DNA of 64,000 nucleotides from Dioszegia crocea. Lineage: Eukaryota > Basidiomycota > Tremellomycetes > Tremellales > Bulleribasidiaceae. A model generated the notes under the pieces. That model ran no database searches. It was not told the origin of the DNA and worked only from the letters and a program-made list of their open reading frames with translations. Below, piece by piece: positions 11,486 to 22,786 of the stretch. The stretch is from positions 1,637,559-1,701,558 of the forward strand of contig BCKK01000005.1 of NCBI GenBank assembly GCA_001600615.1, in the 5' to 3' direction. Position numbers and translations under genes: made by a program. Every line of letters starts with the position of its first letter. The first letter of the stretch is position 1.

Positions 11486-12852
11486 CTATGGCTTGACGCA
11501 CACACCACCCTGTAGTCTCCAACCGCGTGTGCAGGCGTAAGCGACGCACTTGCCCTCGAGGCATGAAACTGCGCCCATTGGGATACCCGGTAGGCGTGTA
11601 CAGCTGGAATTTGTCAGCTTTTGGCTTTGAGGAGTGAAGATGGCAAAGGCGACAATGGAGTGAGGTGAGGTGTAGGGTGGAGGGAGGATTATGGGAGATG
11701 GGAGTGGAATGGATTGGGATGGGTAGTAGAGGCGGGAGAAGATGGGGATGTGTGGGTAGAAGGAGAAGAATGGGATGGAAGGCAGAATAGGATGGAATGG
11801 AAAAGATTAAGAAACTTACTCTGCGCCCTTGTGTGAATTAGAAACTCCAAACTCTCCAACGGCACAACCACCGCAAGATTCTATTTGGATCAGCAAAAGA
11901 AGACAATGAGACGGATAGAGATCTGGTGGGCGATGGGAATGAAGAAGGGGGGAGTGGAGGTAGAGGCGGAAATGGGGAGGTGGAAAGACTTACCAAGCTC
12001 GTACTTTGTGTCCATACACTCGTAACCCTCCGAAGAACCAGTGATGGCGCAGGCCTGCATCTTATCGGGGCAGTAGGGTTGATTTCTCTTCGCTGCGAGT
12101 TGGCGCTTGGCGGTTTCTTTAAGTGAACGACGGTAGGCGCCAGATCCGTTGTTGGCGGCGATGGCGGCGGCGGTTCGAGTGTATTGGAAGTACTCGTTCG
12201 GAGCGCAGGTTGACTCCACGGTATTCCTTGTGCCAGAGGTACAGCGACAGAGGAATCCGCCGCTGGCCGACGGAGCTACAAGCATCACCGCATAATTGAT
12301 GCACCGCTGTTGGCAAGCTCCGAGGTCGTCGACCCTGACCTCGGGAAGATTTGGGACCACAGTTCTGAATCCAGTGACACAGCGCTCAGGTGCTGTCTGC
12401 CATGCAGAGCTCAAACGCCAGAACTAAGGCAATCAGCTCCGACTTATTCGAGTCAGTCCGAAACTGACCTCCGCATCAGTCGAAGCACACGCCCCAGACG
12501 CGACAGCCGTACGCCAAAGAGTGGGATCGCTGAGATCGTCCTGCTTCCCCGTACTGCCTCCGAGTTGGGCGCACGCACACACCCCCGGTGACCAGATCGA
12601 GTATCCGTATTCGCTGACATCCGTAAGACGAGTACAAGCATCCTGCAGAATCATCAGCAGGCAGTCACTCATGAGGCAGAACCAACTCACGGCACATCCG
12701 GCAGCATCCTGGGTGGCCAGAACGTTGGTTGAGATACTGTATGTGCCAACGGGGACGGCCGATGGATCCAAACATCCGACGTATGAGTTGAAAGCCCTTG
12801 CCTGGCCGGCCAGTACAAGGATCGTAGCGAAGATGGAGAGAGTAGAGCGCAT
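11486..12852 (-). CDS. Secreted cysteine-rich protein with C-terminal CPL1-like domain (protein A)
   Basis: Probably secreted or wall-bound; the family is named after Cryptococcus CPL1. Five exons (12852-12691, 12642-12469, 12423-11994, 11880-11820, 11603-11486) give 314 residues. Signal peptide MRSTLSIFATILVLAGQARA, then two WSC-like Cys modules (FNSYVGC... and CVTGFRTVVPN...CQQRC...FLCRC). A dibasic-rich linker (RRSLKETAKRQLAAKR) precedes the CPL1 domain: CPDKMQAC, YECMD, ESCGGC, DCTRLPG, VSCLEGKCVAYAC, GGVCVKP-stop. The last two introns fall inside that domain, between Cys pairs. Same order of parts as the gene at 36429-37709. No enzymatic residues seen; role unknown. Confidence 0.85.
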
Positions 12853-14366
12853 GTCGGACGAGGTCGAGCAGGAAGATGAGGTGACTGAAGTGTGGATATA
12901 GGTAAAGGTAAAAGAGTGTGAGTGTTAAGAAGATGGCGAGAGGGGAAAAGAGGCAAGATCCACGTTCGTTCTATAGCACTGATAACAATTGAGCTGACAA
13001 GTTTTGAGCTACTTTTCCATCGGTTGTTCGCTCGATCTGAAACTAGCTTACCCCCTATTCGTATCGGCCCCTCGGGTCTTGGGATGAGACACTCGATAGA
13101 CGTGAACAACACTTTTTCATTGTTCCGACGACTCCAGCCCAACTCTAATGGCTAGAGTGAGCTCACTGTCGATCATCCGAGAGGCGACATGCCGAGAGTT
13201 ATTCCTTCTGCATGATGGTATGTCACGCCGTGGAAGCAATAAGGCGCATGTGGGGCGGTGTGGCTTTTGAGCCGAGAGTCGCTGAGAGTGGTAAGTAGTG
13301 AGGAAAAGGGGTTGGTAAGTCCAGTGGGACGGGCGTGGACCCTAAGAAAGAACGACGAAGCTCGGAGATTAGCTGACACGACCAAGGGGGCTCAAGATTT
13401 TCCAAGGCTGGTTAACAATAGTGAACCGTTGTTGTGGAGTTTGCAAAGTTATGGTAAAGAGATTGGATTCTTTTGTTCTTTGAGTTCCAAGCGATCGCCC
13501 TCATCTGATCCGGTACCGCCGGCTCAGGCACGGAGAACGGCCAATCTCGGCACCGCCGGATCCAAACCTTGTTCAATATTAGTTATTCCCTTTTATCCAG
13601 AGTGTCCAAGCGGCGATCACCGTGTGTGCCTGTCCCCTAGTCGCGTGTCCGTGCACGACCCTCCCTTTTATTTCCCTTTGCCTTGTTGACACGTACACTT
13701 GCCATATAGATAGCATAGATACCAGACCTCATAGCATTATATACGACACGCGACATCGTCAGATCATCCCACTTTCCATATCTTGCGCGAAAAGAATCAA
13801 CGTCCCAACGCCCAAATTGACGACTTACATCGCGACTGCGCATCTGTCCATTCGCATCTCATCGCCCCACACGCCACCTTGACCCAATACGAAGTTATCG
13901 CTTCGAATTCACACGGAGCGTGACGTCTGCTATCATCAGCGCGTAACCCATCTCTCGCGAGAGACAGCTCGAAAGGACCAGAAAGGAGGTAAAGGGCGGA
14001 GACGGACGGAATTACCGTTGTGCTGTTTCGCCAAGGTTTCGGACTGTAACGCGAACGAGAGGGATCTTGCCGTCAACAATCGGCCCTGCCAACCAACAAG
14101 GTCGATCTTTGGAGTCTCCATACGGCTAGCGCAATCATTGTACCTCGAAGGAGAAGAGATTCGCGATCAAGATGTCCGGTAAGCCCCCATTCCTTCTCCA
14201 TACCCCGCTTTGCAGCCTTGGCGCTAGTGTTTCATCCTCACGAAGGTCGATGCACGTCGCACAGACCCGTAGGGGATCATAGCTGACTTTGTGCCTTTTC
14301 CCCAACCCTTCCCAACCTCATTCATTGCTCAACTATCACATTCACCCGACGGACCTCCCTTTCATC
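12853..14366. other. Divergent promoter region between CPL1-like protein A and the 14367 gene
   Basis: About 1.5 kb without a supported gene. It holds a perfect palindrome TCTCTCGCGAGAGA at 13951-13964 and a nearby TGACGT at 13921-13926. An ATG at 14172 followed at once by GTAAGC could belong to a leader intron of the next gene. Confidence 0.5.
13951..13964. promoter_or_regulatory. Perfect palindrome TCTCTCGCGAGAGA
   Basis: Fourteen-base perfect palindrome about 400 bp before the start of the 14367 gene. A possible protein-binding site; no function shown. Confidence 0.35.
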
Positions 14367-15892
14367 ATGGCCGAACCGAATTCAGCAATCTACACGGTGT
14401 AAGTTCAGGCCAAGACGCGATGGGATATCGCCACAGCAGCTGATATTTCAGCTTCACCTCACCTCATCATGCTCCAATGCCAAACCACCTCCCCACTCTC
14501 ATTGTCACACCACACGGTATGTATCCTTTATACCAACCCGTATAGCGTCAATACTGACGGAATTCCAGGCCAACCAGCTCAGATCCTTTACACCTATCTC
14601 CACACTGAAGAGAACAAGGTCAACTACCTCTTAACCCCATCCCCACAAGGCGATCTATGCGTCGCCAAGCTCTACCCCCCAAATCGTGGCGGACTCGGAA
14701 ACCCTTCATCATCCATGTCAGTCCCTACCACGTCGGCGAATAAACAACCGCCCAATGTTGTCAGATGCGAGGCATCACGAGATCTCAAGTGGACGATTGA
14801 GAATACAGGCGTCATGTCGCCAATATACAAGATTGTAAATCAGGATGATACGCCACTGTATCAGATATCAAAGCCGAATCCGATAGCGGAGTTTTGGACC
14901 ATGTTTTACTTTAAATATGCGGGTCATCAGATACCTCCGAAGCGAATCGAGGTGAGTTTGCCTGTTTTCTTGGAGGGGCAGGATCGTTTAGGATGAGAAG
15001 GCGATCCGAGTGCAGAAGTGTGGCCCATGATCATGGACTGAGGGGATACAGGGAAGAAACACCAGAGCGTACTGACGGTTCAGTTCGGCAGAGTCGCCAA
15101 GAACCCACCAGAAAAGGGAGGCGGGACACGTATCACCATTACTGGGAAATCAGAGGACGAGAAGCAGATTTGGCAAACTCTCGGGGTCGGAAATGAGGAT
15201 TGTGTAGAATGGGTAGTGTGCTGTGCTTGCTTGAACCTATTAGAGTGAGCCATCCTACCCTTTTTCTTGCTGTGAACCAGGCGCTGATGACCAGTGACCA
15301 AATCTTACAAGCTGCCGAAAAGCGGAATGGACCTACCGGACCAGCATCAACCAACTCTGCTTCTTCCCCAGCCGCCACGCGCCCTCCCCTCGCTCAGCTC
15401 CAAAGACCAGGCACAGGTCCTCGATCCGCTCCATCCCCTATTGGATCAGGCGGCAGTGCAGCCCGAGCAGGAATGGCGTCGACAGTACCTATGAACATGC
15501 GTACTGGACCCCCCATTCGACCAGGTCCTGGACCCGGAATCGCCTCCACCTCTTCCCTCCCCACTCACCCCGCGTCGAATTTGGCCCAAACGTATCGGCA
15601 AAATCTACCACCACGGATGAACTCGGCTGGTCCTGGTCCTGGTCCTGGTCCTGGTCCGGGCGGGCCAGGGTATCGGGGACCACCACCGCCGAATGGGCAG
15701 CAGTATGCCCAACAGCCGCCTCAGGGTCAAGGGTACGGGGCGCCGTCGCCTGGTGCGGGACCTGGAGGCGGGGGCTATGATCCGCGCAGAGGACCACCGC
15801 CTATGCAGAATGGACAGCAGCAGCCGCCAGCAGGAGGACGGAGCGTGATGCATCGGGCACCACCTGCTGGGGCTGGAGGACGGAGATTCTGA
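14367..15892 (+). CDS. Conserved fungal-type protein of unknown function with Pro/Gly-rich tail
   Basis: No function recognised. Five exons (14367-14398, 14452-14516, 14569-14951, 15084-15244, 15295-15892) give 412 residues. The first 240 residues look globular and beta-rich: YTVFTSP, PAQILYTYLHTEENKVNYLL, DLKWTIENTG, YKIVNQDDTPLYQISKPNP, FKYAGHQIPPKRIEFG, EWVVCCACLNLL. The rest is disordered, rich in Pro, Gly and Ala, with a (PG)n run coded by five ggtcc(t/g) units and an RGG-like end (PPAGAGGRRF). The acceptor at 15294 was chosen because the closer one at 15280 brings a stop. ATG 14367 is the first that reads into the conserved part. Confidence 0.8.
15629..15658 (+). repeat. GGTCCT hexanucleotide tandem repeat (5 units)
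   Basis: Four GGTCCT and one GGTCCG unit in a row, in frame, coding alternating Gly-Pro in the tail of the 14367 gene. Prone to length change between strains. Confidence 0.9.
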
Positions 15893-16622
15893 TCGGGGAA
15901 GTCAGGCGGGAGAGGGCATTTTTGAGAAATTGGCATGAAGATGGGCGGAAATCAGGGAGAGGGAGAATTGGCAGGGCCAGTGAAGGGGGATGCGGGGCCA
16001 GCTCGGATTTGGCTGTGCCAATCGATCAACAAACAAACCAACCAATCAACGACAACAACAACCCATGTGCATCATTATCGCTTCGGTATATTCGTGCGCC
16101 ACTGTACAATGTTGTATCTATGCCCGATCATCGCCGCCATACCCCTTCAGAACAATCTTGTACATTCCCCTCCTCCCTGTATATAATCTATACCCTGCAT
16201 GCCTTCGTCTCTTTGGTTTTCATCGTCTGCGGGTTTATGGGAGATTGACGGATCATAGGAGTTCGTGCATGTATCTACCATGAGATATGCTTTCCTGCCC
16301 ATTGAAGCTTCCGGTATTCGGGTGTGGATGTGGGAATACGGTACGGTGGAGTACCGATTGATTGGGTGGGACGCCGAGGAGTGATGAGAGGTGATAAGGG
16401 AGCAGGAAGGGAAGTCCAGCGTACAGCCTCTGACCCCAGACCCAGACCCTGCGTTCAGTGTCGCTTGAGATGATGGACCCCATCGTCCATTCTCCCTGTC
16501 TCTCAGCCCTTCCGGCTCAACAGCTTCGGCGGAGGAAGCACCCACTGAGCCTCAATGGATGGACCTTGAGAGCAAGGAGTCGAGTTGAGGTGCCCTCAAT
16601 CTTCGCCATGTCTCCCTCCACC
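15893..16622. other. Convergent intergenic region
   Basis: Between two 3' ends. Contains an AAC/CAA-rich simple stretch near 16025-16062. No gene seen. Confidence 0.5.
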
Positions 16623-17594
16623 TCATCCCCCACTTCCAGGACCCATAACAACCTGTCCCCATTCCTCATCCACGCCCCAGACCTGCATCTGTCTCTTAAC
16701 CTCACCCATCTCGGGTCTGTGCGCATATTGACCATAGTGAGAGATTTGATCCGTTATGTCGACCATACGAGGCAAGAGGCGATCTGAGGGGGAGTCGAGA
16801 GAGTTTCGGAGACGCTCAGTGACCTATCTCAGTCAGCTTGTCCGTGTTGATGATTGAGCATGGGGCTCACCTTCTTCTGGTATGAAGGGATATCAGACCA
16901 TGATTCACTCTTAATTCGACCCATATATGTATCGACCTCTCCACCATCACCCTCCACACAGAGTAATCCGGGTTTACCTGAAGCATCAGTACGTTCCCCC
17001 AAGCGAAGACAGGGACTTACCAGCCAAGACGAATCCTGTCAACCCTGCATCATGGGCAAAAGTAACCAGATCTTTCCTCTTCTCTTTAGACGATAGAGAT
17101 GGGAACCAAAACCAAACCCTCTCCAACTTTTCCTCCTTCTTCCCAACTTGTACCCCTTCCTCGACCCCTGCAAGCTTCTCCGGCTCCGGCTCAATCAAAG
17201 CCAATTGAGCTTCAATACAGCTGATCATATCCATGATATACTCGCTGCTCCCTTCTTCCGCGTCGATAGGCCGGATAGCCCCCCTGATCTTCTCATGTTC
17301 GACTCGGGAGAGCTTCGAAGAGCCTAGAGAAACGACGACCGCAGGCATTGCACGTATAAGTGAAAGAGTGATCTCTAGGGTGATCCGATTATCTATGGTG
17401 GGCTCTTGAGAGTTGTCAAGAGCGATGTTGAGCTCAAGAGGGATATGCGAAGCGGAAGAGGTCGAAGGAGAGTCGAGGAAGTCTCGGCTGGCGCGAGATG
17501 GGAAGATGAGCTCAGAGTCGCGTGGGTACATCGCCTGAAGCAGGACAAGGGCGTCATGCTGCTCTTGTACCAGCTCGGGGCAGGATGAGGCCAT
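16623..17594 (-). CDS. RWD and DUF1115 domain protein (RWDD2 type)
   Basis: Three exons (17594-17021, 16977-16871, 16823-16623) give 293 residues. The N-terminal half is an RWD domain (ELVQEQHDALVLLQAMYP, the usual opening helix and turn). The second half is the DUF1115 / Prp3-C-like domain with its signature: VWFWFPSLSSKEKRKDL, AGLTGFVLAGKPGLLCVEG, IKSESWSDIPSYQKK. RWD domains bind other proteins, often ubiquitin-type enzymes; the exact role of RWDD2 is not known. Both introns have ctgat/ctgac branches and cut DUF1115. An ATG 15 codons upstream (17639) could be the start instead. Confidence 0.85.
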
Positions 17595-17885
17595 CTTATA
17601 CTTGGGCACGATACGTAGTGGGACAGGAAGCTGGCGCAAGACTTTGAATTTGGCTGACGGAGGATTCTCGGAGGATTCCGCTTGGTGGGCAAGACGAGGC
17701 AGGACGAGGCAAGCTATCTATCGCATCTGTATCGTCACTCGTACTCGACTAAACTGTGACATGCATACTCTAACTCAATCCCTCGACATCACTATCTAAT
17801 TCCTACATCCCTCTGCCTTCATCTATGTTCATCGCCGGACGTCCAGGATCGGGAACCGACGGGAGGGAACGTGGGTGGGTGGGGC

Positions 17886-18086
17886 TTAACACCCGCACGC
17901 AGAGCCACAGGCGCATCTATCGAGGTCAGCTTGCCCCGAGTATGAAAGGCAGGGAAGTACATACCCGCCGGTGGTACCGCACGAAGAGCAAGCGCCGTTC
18001 GCACCGGAAGAGTTGCACTGGTTGATCTGTACAGTAAGCTGGAGAAGAGGGCGTGAGGGGGTGGAGGGAAGACGTACGGGAGACAT
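17886..18086 (-). CDS. Metallothionein-like small Cys-rich protein 1
   Basis: Three exons (18086-18078, 18038-17965, 17916-17886) give only 37 residues, which is why it escapes long-ORF searches. Cys pattern of the end: C-X2-C-X5-C-X-C-X3-C-X-C, preceded by one further Cys, seven in all; no aromatic residue, as in copper metallothioneins of ascomycetes and basidiomycetes. Likely a cytosolic Cu(I) or Zn/Cd binder. A TATATAA box stands at 18201-18207 (read on the minus strand), 115 bp upstream. Two in-frame acceptors (after ctccag or 12 nt later after gtacag) would give two N-termini. Paralogue of 18945-19245, facing away from it. Confidence 0.75.
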   Translation of the reverse strand: MSPVRLPSTPSRPLLQLTVQINQCNSSGANGACSSCGTTGGYVLPCLSYSGQADLDRCACGSACGC

Positions 18087-18200
18087 TGTTGGTTGGTTGG
18101 ATTTGGTTTGGGTTTGGGTTGGGTTGTGGAGTGTGGGCTTTGGGTGGATAAGATGGGATTGTTGGGAGTTGGAGGGGGAAGAGACGGCTGATGGATCGTC

Positions 18201-18207
18201 TTATATA
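18201..18207 (-). promoter_or_regulatory. TATA box of metallothionein-like gene 1
   Basis: Reads TATATAA on the minus strand, 115 bp before the ATG at 18086, the same spacing as in the facing gene. Confidence 0.6.
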
Positions 18208-18823
18208 TCCCCTCTCTCAAAGACCTGATCAAAGGCCTCGAGGCGTCGACACCCTCCTTTGCACCCCATGACACACACATCCAAGCTTCTTCGCGCTAAT
18301 GACCTCACCCAGCGCCATATTGATCGGCGGCGATCACGCGGAAGCGGTCCACCCAGCCTATTGATCCGCCCAGGACACACACACCCGTCCGTACCCACCC
18401 CCGATAATTCGGTCGAAAGGCTCGGAAGCCGAAAAGACAATAAGCGACCCGCCGTTCGACTTGACAAGTCCTCATTCCTCGCCGAGACTTTGACCATGTG
18501 GATTTGAGGGGATTGGTACAGTCAACACTCTCGCTTCAAGGAGCATCCCCGTCAACCCGCATCAACTCCGATCTTCTAGCGAGAACAATAGGCAAATTGA
18601 CTTCCAAGAAGCAGGACCTATCACCCACCCTCATTTTAGGCTTTTCCTCGTTCGCCACCAGTGTGTACACACACGCTAATCATCGGTTTGAGGGTAGTTG
18701 AGGGTCTTCCGTGGTTCTGGGCTGTGTTGCCGCCGGACTTAAGAGACAAGAACGCGCGCCGATCAGCCGGAGAGGGGAGGTTCGCAAAGTGGGGGAGGTG
18801 ACTCAGCTGGGCGACTAGTGGGA

Positions 18824-18830
18824 TATATAA
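18824..18830 (+). promoter_or_regulatory. TATA box of metallothionein-like gene 2
   Basis: TATATAA, 115 bp before the ATG at 18945 and followed by a pyrimidine-rich leader. Confidence 0.6.
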
Positions 18831-18944
18831 GGCCTCTCATCTTGGTCATTGTCTTCCCCATTCCCACACCTTCTACATCACACTCCCAATAGCACCCACA
18901 CTTCACCCAAAGCCCAATCCTGACCAACAGTCAAATCATCCAGA

Positions 18945-19245
18945 ATGTTCACCATCACCTACACTGTAAGCTTTCTTGCCTTTCCCTTGCCACGTCTCAT
19001 GCTTTTGTCTGGAATCATACAATCATTTGGCCATCCGCTGACTCTGCAGGCTCCCGTTGTGTCCCACGACCCCTGCACCGCATGTGGCAAACCTGGGTAT
19101 GTGATCTCTTCTCCTTTCTTCACCCACCCCACCTTCAGTCTACTTCACTCCCCTTTCCCTTTTGGTCTCCTTACTCTCATCCTCATGATTTGACCCAAGC
19201 TGACACTCTAGCTGCTCATGCACCGCCGGCTCGTGCGGCTGCTAA
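18945..19245 (+). CDS. Metallothionein-like small Cys-rich protein 2
   Basis: Three exons (18945-18965, 19050-19096, 19212-19245) give 33 residues. The C-terminal Cys pattern is C-X2-C-X4-C-X-C-X4-C-X-C and the protein ends in SCGC, as the facing gene ends in ACGC. Both introns are in the same phases as in that gene: phase 0 after the N-terminal exon and phase 2 inside a Gly codon (GG|C here, GG|A there). This supports a common origin by inverted duplication. Probable metal binder in the cytosol. The N-terminal part (MFTITYTAPVV) is unlike the partner, so the two may differ in stability or regulation. Confidence 0.75.
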
Positions 19246-19648
19246 GCACCCACCCTCCCCAACCCTCGCCGAGCCCCGCCTCTCGTCCACAGCGGTCCCA
19301 TCACCCAGGCCTTCAATTTTCGCTCGATCTACTTTTATTCCCTCACCCCACCCATAACCATACACATGTACTTTCAATCGCATAAGGAGAAATCAGGAAT
19401 AGGCGAGGTGTACAGATTAGCAGGATTAGTTAGCATATGCAAAAGTTTTTTACCACCTCCGCTCAATGCTCGATGCCCAATCAATGTCTGGGCAACTAGT
19501 TAATGTACTGTCAATCTTCACGCTGGATATGATCGCTTCCAATTCTCACCTTGAAGTCCAGCATGCTACATTCATCCGTCATCCGCTAGATACCTCACGC
19601 GACGTAGATCCCCTACTGAAGATTCCACCAAGAATGGTCGAAATAGCC
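19246..19648. other. Convergent intergenic region
   Basis: 3' flanks of metallothionein-like gene 2 and GPI1. No gene seen. Confidence 0.5.
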
Positions 19649-21957
19649 CTAGGCGAATTCTGAAAAGTCAGCCACGACCCGATCGAGCGACTCGATTCCC
19701 ATGCAACTCACCCTCAGCTCCAGACATGGTAATGCAGACGATCCTTTTCCCTTTGGATGCAAGACGAAGTGAATCCCAGCTGGCTGATCAGCGTCGGTAG
19801 ATCTTGCGAGAGCAAAGTCATCTTACCTGGTAGCCTGGATGGTTCCTTGAGGCGAAGCAACAGCTCAAATAGCGGGAAGGAGTTGAGAGCGTTACGCAAC
19901 GCACGAAGGGTGTATTGAGTTGCCCATATACCGGTAGATAGCTAGATTATCAGCTTTTTACTTCCGAGTCGAGGACGGAACGAGTAGATGACGTACGAGA
20001 TAGAAAAGACCAGCGTAAGTCAAGACTGTCGGGAATAGGAAGGCCGAGACGGTGAAAAGAAGCGTCCCGAGGAAGAGCTGATCTACGTCGTACGCGTACG
20101 AGTCTGTCCTCTGCCTCAAGACATTCCATCTCTTGCCTTGGAATTGTCAGCATTGGGGCAGCTGAGTAAATGAAATGGAACTTACCCCTGAAGAGATTCC
20201 ACAATCCGCTTAGAGAGCCAAGCTGCCATCGGCATATCCCCCTTGTAATCATGTCACAAACCCTCAAATGAAGGGTGAAGAGGGAGACCACATCTTCTAG
20301 AGCTGCGAGAAGAAGGGCGAGGCCGCCGGCAGATGCGAAAGCGAGGGTAGTTATGAGATGAGGGGTGGAAGAATGGAGGGTGGTAGAAATCGCATCTACA
20401 CATGGTCAGCTTCAGAGCTTAAAAAAGACGGTAGGACTGACCCTTCCAATGTAAGATCCCAGATCCCAGAGTCGAGCTGAAGAATTGACTGAGCGGCGTG
20501 TTGAGCTTGAGACCGACTGGCCAGTCATTCAGCCAATTCAAAGCTGATATAATGTCATCTGCGAGGTGACGCTCGACTTGGTTGGGAATAAGATGAGAGA
20601 GAAAAGAATGATTGTGTGGGATGATTTGATACGCGCAGTATCCCAGGATCAGGTCGTTCTGCTTTTTCAGCCTTGGTGATGGACACAAGATGATCAAGGC
20701 ACATACCAGGATAAGCCACACAGTGTTCCAGAATCTGGAAAGATCAGCTACTCCATCTGCTAAGCGGGAAGTTACGGCTTAAGGCATGAGAAATTACGGT
20801 TGGACTTACCTCATGTACCTTCGGCTCCGATCCTGGACCGACACTCCGGTCTTATGTAGTGTCTTACGAAAGGTAGCGGGAGCTCGTATCAGCTGGCGCG
20901 CTCTTAGAGCAAGCTGGCTTACTGCTATCGTCAGCGTATGCCATATGGGTTAAGCGCTGATCAAAAGCGTACGCGTTCTACAACCAGAGGCTATGGTGGA
21001 ATGTGGGGAGGTCGTAAACGGTATTCGGCATTCCGCGATGCGGATGATAAGGTGTAGCACGGCGGAGATAGGGAGGAGTATAAGTGTAGCGATAGGGATC
21101 GAAGAAGTCAGGGCGGCCGATAGTATTGGCGCTCGACGACCATGCGGAGGGGACCCTGCTCGGGCGACACGTCGTTGGGCTTCTCGCATTGAGTTAGTCT
21201 ATACTCTTAGCTGGAGGCCCTTCATTCTGTAGTCTGAGACCATCGAGACCTCGATACCTCATTCTGACATCGCACAATCGCTTTGGGGCCGATTCGATAT
21301 GCAAGCTGAGACTACCCGTTTCTCTCCACTTCTCCAGCAAGCCAACATCAAGATGACAACTCACCATTCTGATTATCTCCTCCATACCATCTTCCTCTTC
21401 CCCTTTTGGTTGTCCTACTCCATATTGATCCTGCACCTCGAACTCCCGCGCAGAAGCAGAACGAATCGTTCCGCCAGACGTTGTTGCCGAGGTGAGGTAT
21501 CGTAGACGGTCAGGATCAGGTGGGTCGACTAATAAGATTTGCGCAGGCGGGCTGAGATTATATTAGCATACTACTAAAGAGCGCCGGAAGGATGAGGTAG
21601 AGCTTACCTACAGCCTGTCAGTCTCCCGTCGGAGATTGAGAATCGCATGTGGCCAACAGCTGAGCGTATCCCTGTCGAGTCTCCGCCAAGATTGCCTGCT
21701 ATGCCGAGAATGCGCAGTGCGGATTGCCTATGCTCTGAAGGGACACCATCAGCAGCGAGGATTGCTTGGGTAGATTGCTGTCCGGTCAGCGAGTGGCCCG
21801 GGCGGATGGGACACGCTGAGAACGTCCGGCCCGTTCAACTATGATTACGCACCCAATCTTCGACGATGGCCAGAACGCATGCTACACGATGTGATTGCCA
21901 GCCGAGGGCGTATCCTGCTGGAGGCAATCTTGTGTTGCTGGGCCAAAGTAAGTGCAT
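19649..21957 (-). CDS. GPI1: GPI-GlcNAc transferase subunit Gpi1 (PIG-Q)
   Basis: Subunit of the ER enzyme that makes GlcNAc-PI, the first step of GPI anchor synthesis. Start [13 protein letters not shown] and [17 protein letters not shown] match the fungal Gpi1 N-terminus; first exon 21957-21853. Then a long cytosolic part ([16 protein letters not shown]), a membrane segment near 21100, [30 protein letters not shown], the highly conserved [27 protein letters not shown] (split here for length: [26 protein letters not shown]), and [19 protein letters not shown] before a short tail and TAG. The join near 21230-21170 is unsure: the upstream frame ends in a stop, and the best intron would end at a gcgag acceptor after a ctaac branch. 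All other joins keep frame. Confidence 0.88.
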
Positions 21958-22786
21958 GATGGACCTCGCAAACGATTGACAGGCCAGAAAGCAGATGAGA
22001 CTGGCTGAAACGCAGTTCCGCCGGAACTTGGGTGGCGAATCCAATGGATCCAAAGTGGCGCCAGAGGCGAGTGTGAGGAATGGCGCGCCACTGTGGCTTT
22101 TGGTCTGACATGGACAGCAGTGCAGTGCACTGTAAGTCGCGAACTCAAGGACATGATAGTCCAGCTGGAGAATAAGCTAGTATGACACTCAAACATCACT
22201 GATATCAAAATGTATAGGCATTTAGTCGGTCAGCTATGCCGCCACCGCTCATCCGACCCGTTTGCATTGGCCCTAGGCCTGCGTGCGGTCAAAGATCAGC
22301 TGACGTTGTGACATCGCAGTCACAGGGAAATGACTCGTGCTCCAGGATGTAGAAGACGATAACATTAAGATGATTTGGTATGCCTGGCCCTATATTATTC
22401 CATCGCTCCCGCCAGCCGGCTACAACGCGTGCCGACATGCGCTCACGATGCACAAGGCCCCGGACCATATCGTGCGATATCATGGTGCCTTGTGGTATCG
22501 TATATTCAGGGGCTGTAGGACAAAGAAAATGGCTTGCGAGCTTAGGTATCAGCCATGACAGACGCGTAAGATCACTGACACTTGTAGGGTGGCCCCTGAC
22601 ATGAAAGGAGGCGGTATGCTGGTCCCCCCAATGGGGCGTATATAGGCCGGTCGCAGACCAATCACTCCCTCTGTTTGCTTTCTAACCCCCATTGTCTTCC
22701 ACCGTCAACTCAGCAGTAAACTTGACACATAACTCCCACTTCCAACCCAACACCACACATCTCACAGCGTCTGACGATCATTCCTC
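21958..22786. other. Divergent promoter region GPI1 / 22787 gene
   Basis: No supported gene. A TATATA sits at 22639-22644, about 145 bp before the right-hand start codon. Confidence 0.5.

Larger units (their letters stand above)
18087..18944. promoter_or_regulatory. Shared divergent promoter region of two metallothionein-like genes
   Basis: About 860 bp between the two start codons. TATATAA occurs on both sides, at 18201-18207 facing left and 18824-18830 facing right. TGACTCA (AP-1/Gcn4 type) lies at 18799-18805, just before the right TATA box. No open frame here is supported. Confidence 0.6.

Noticed and set aside
13622..13882. Cys-rich-looking 86-codon frame
   Set aside because: Cysteines occur only at the start by chance (CACPLVACPC) and there is no conserved pattern or intron structure as in the metallothionein-like genes.
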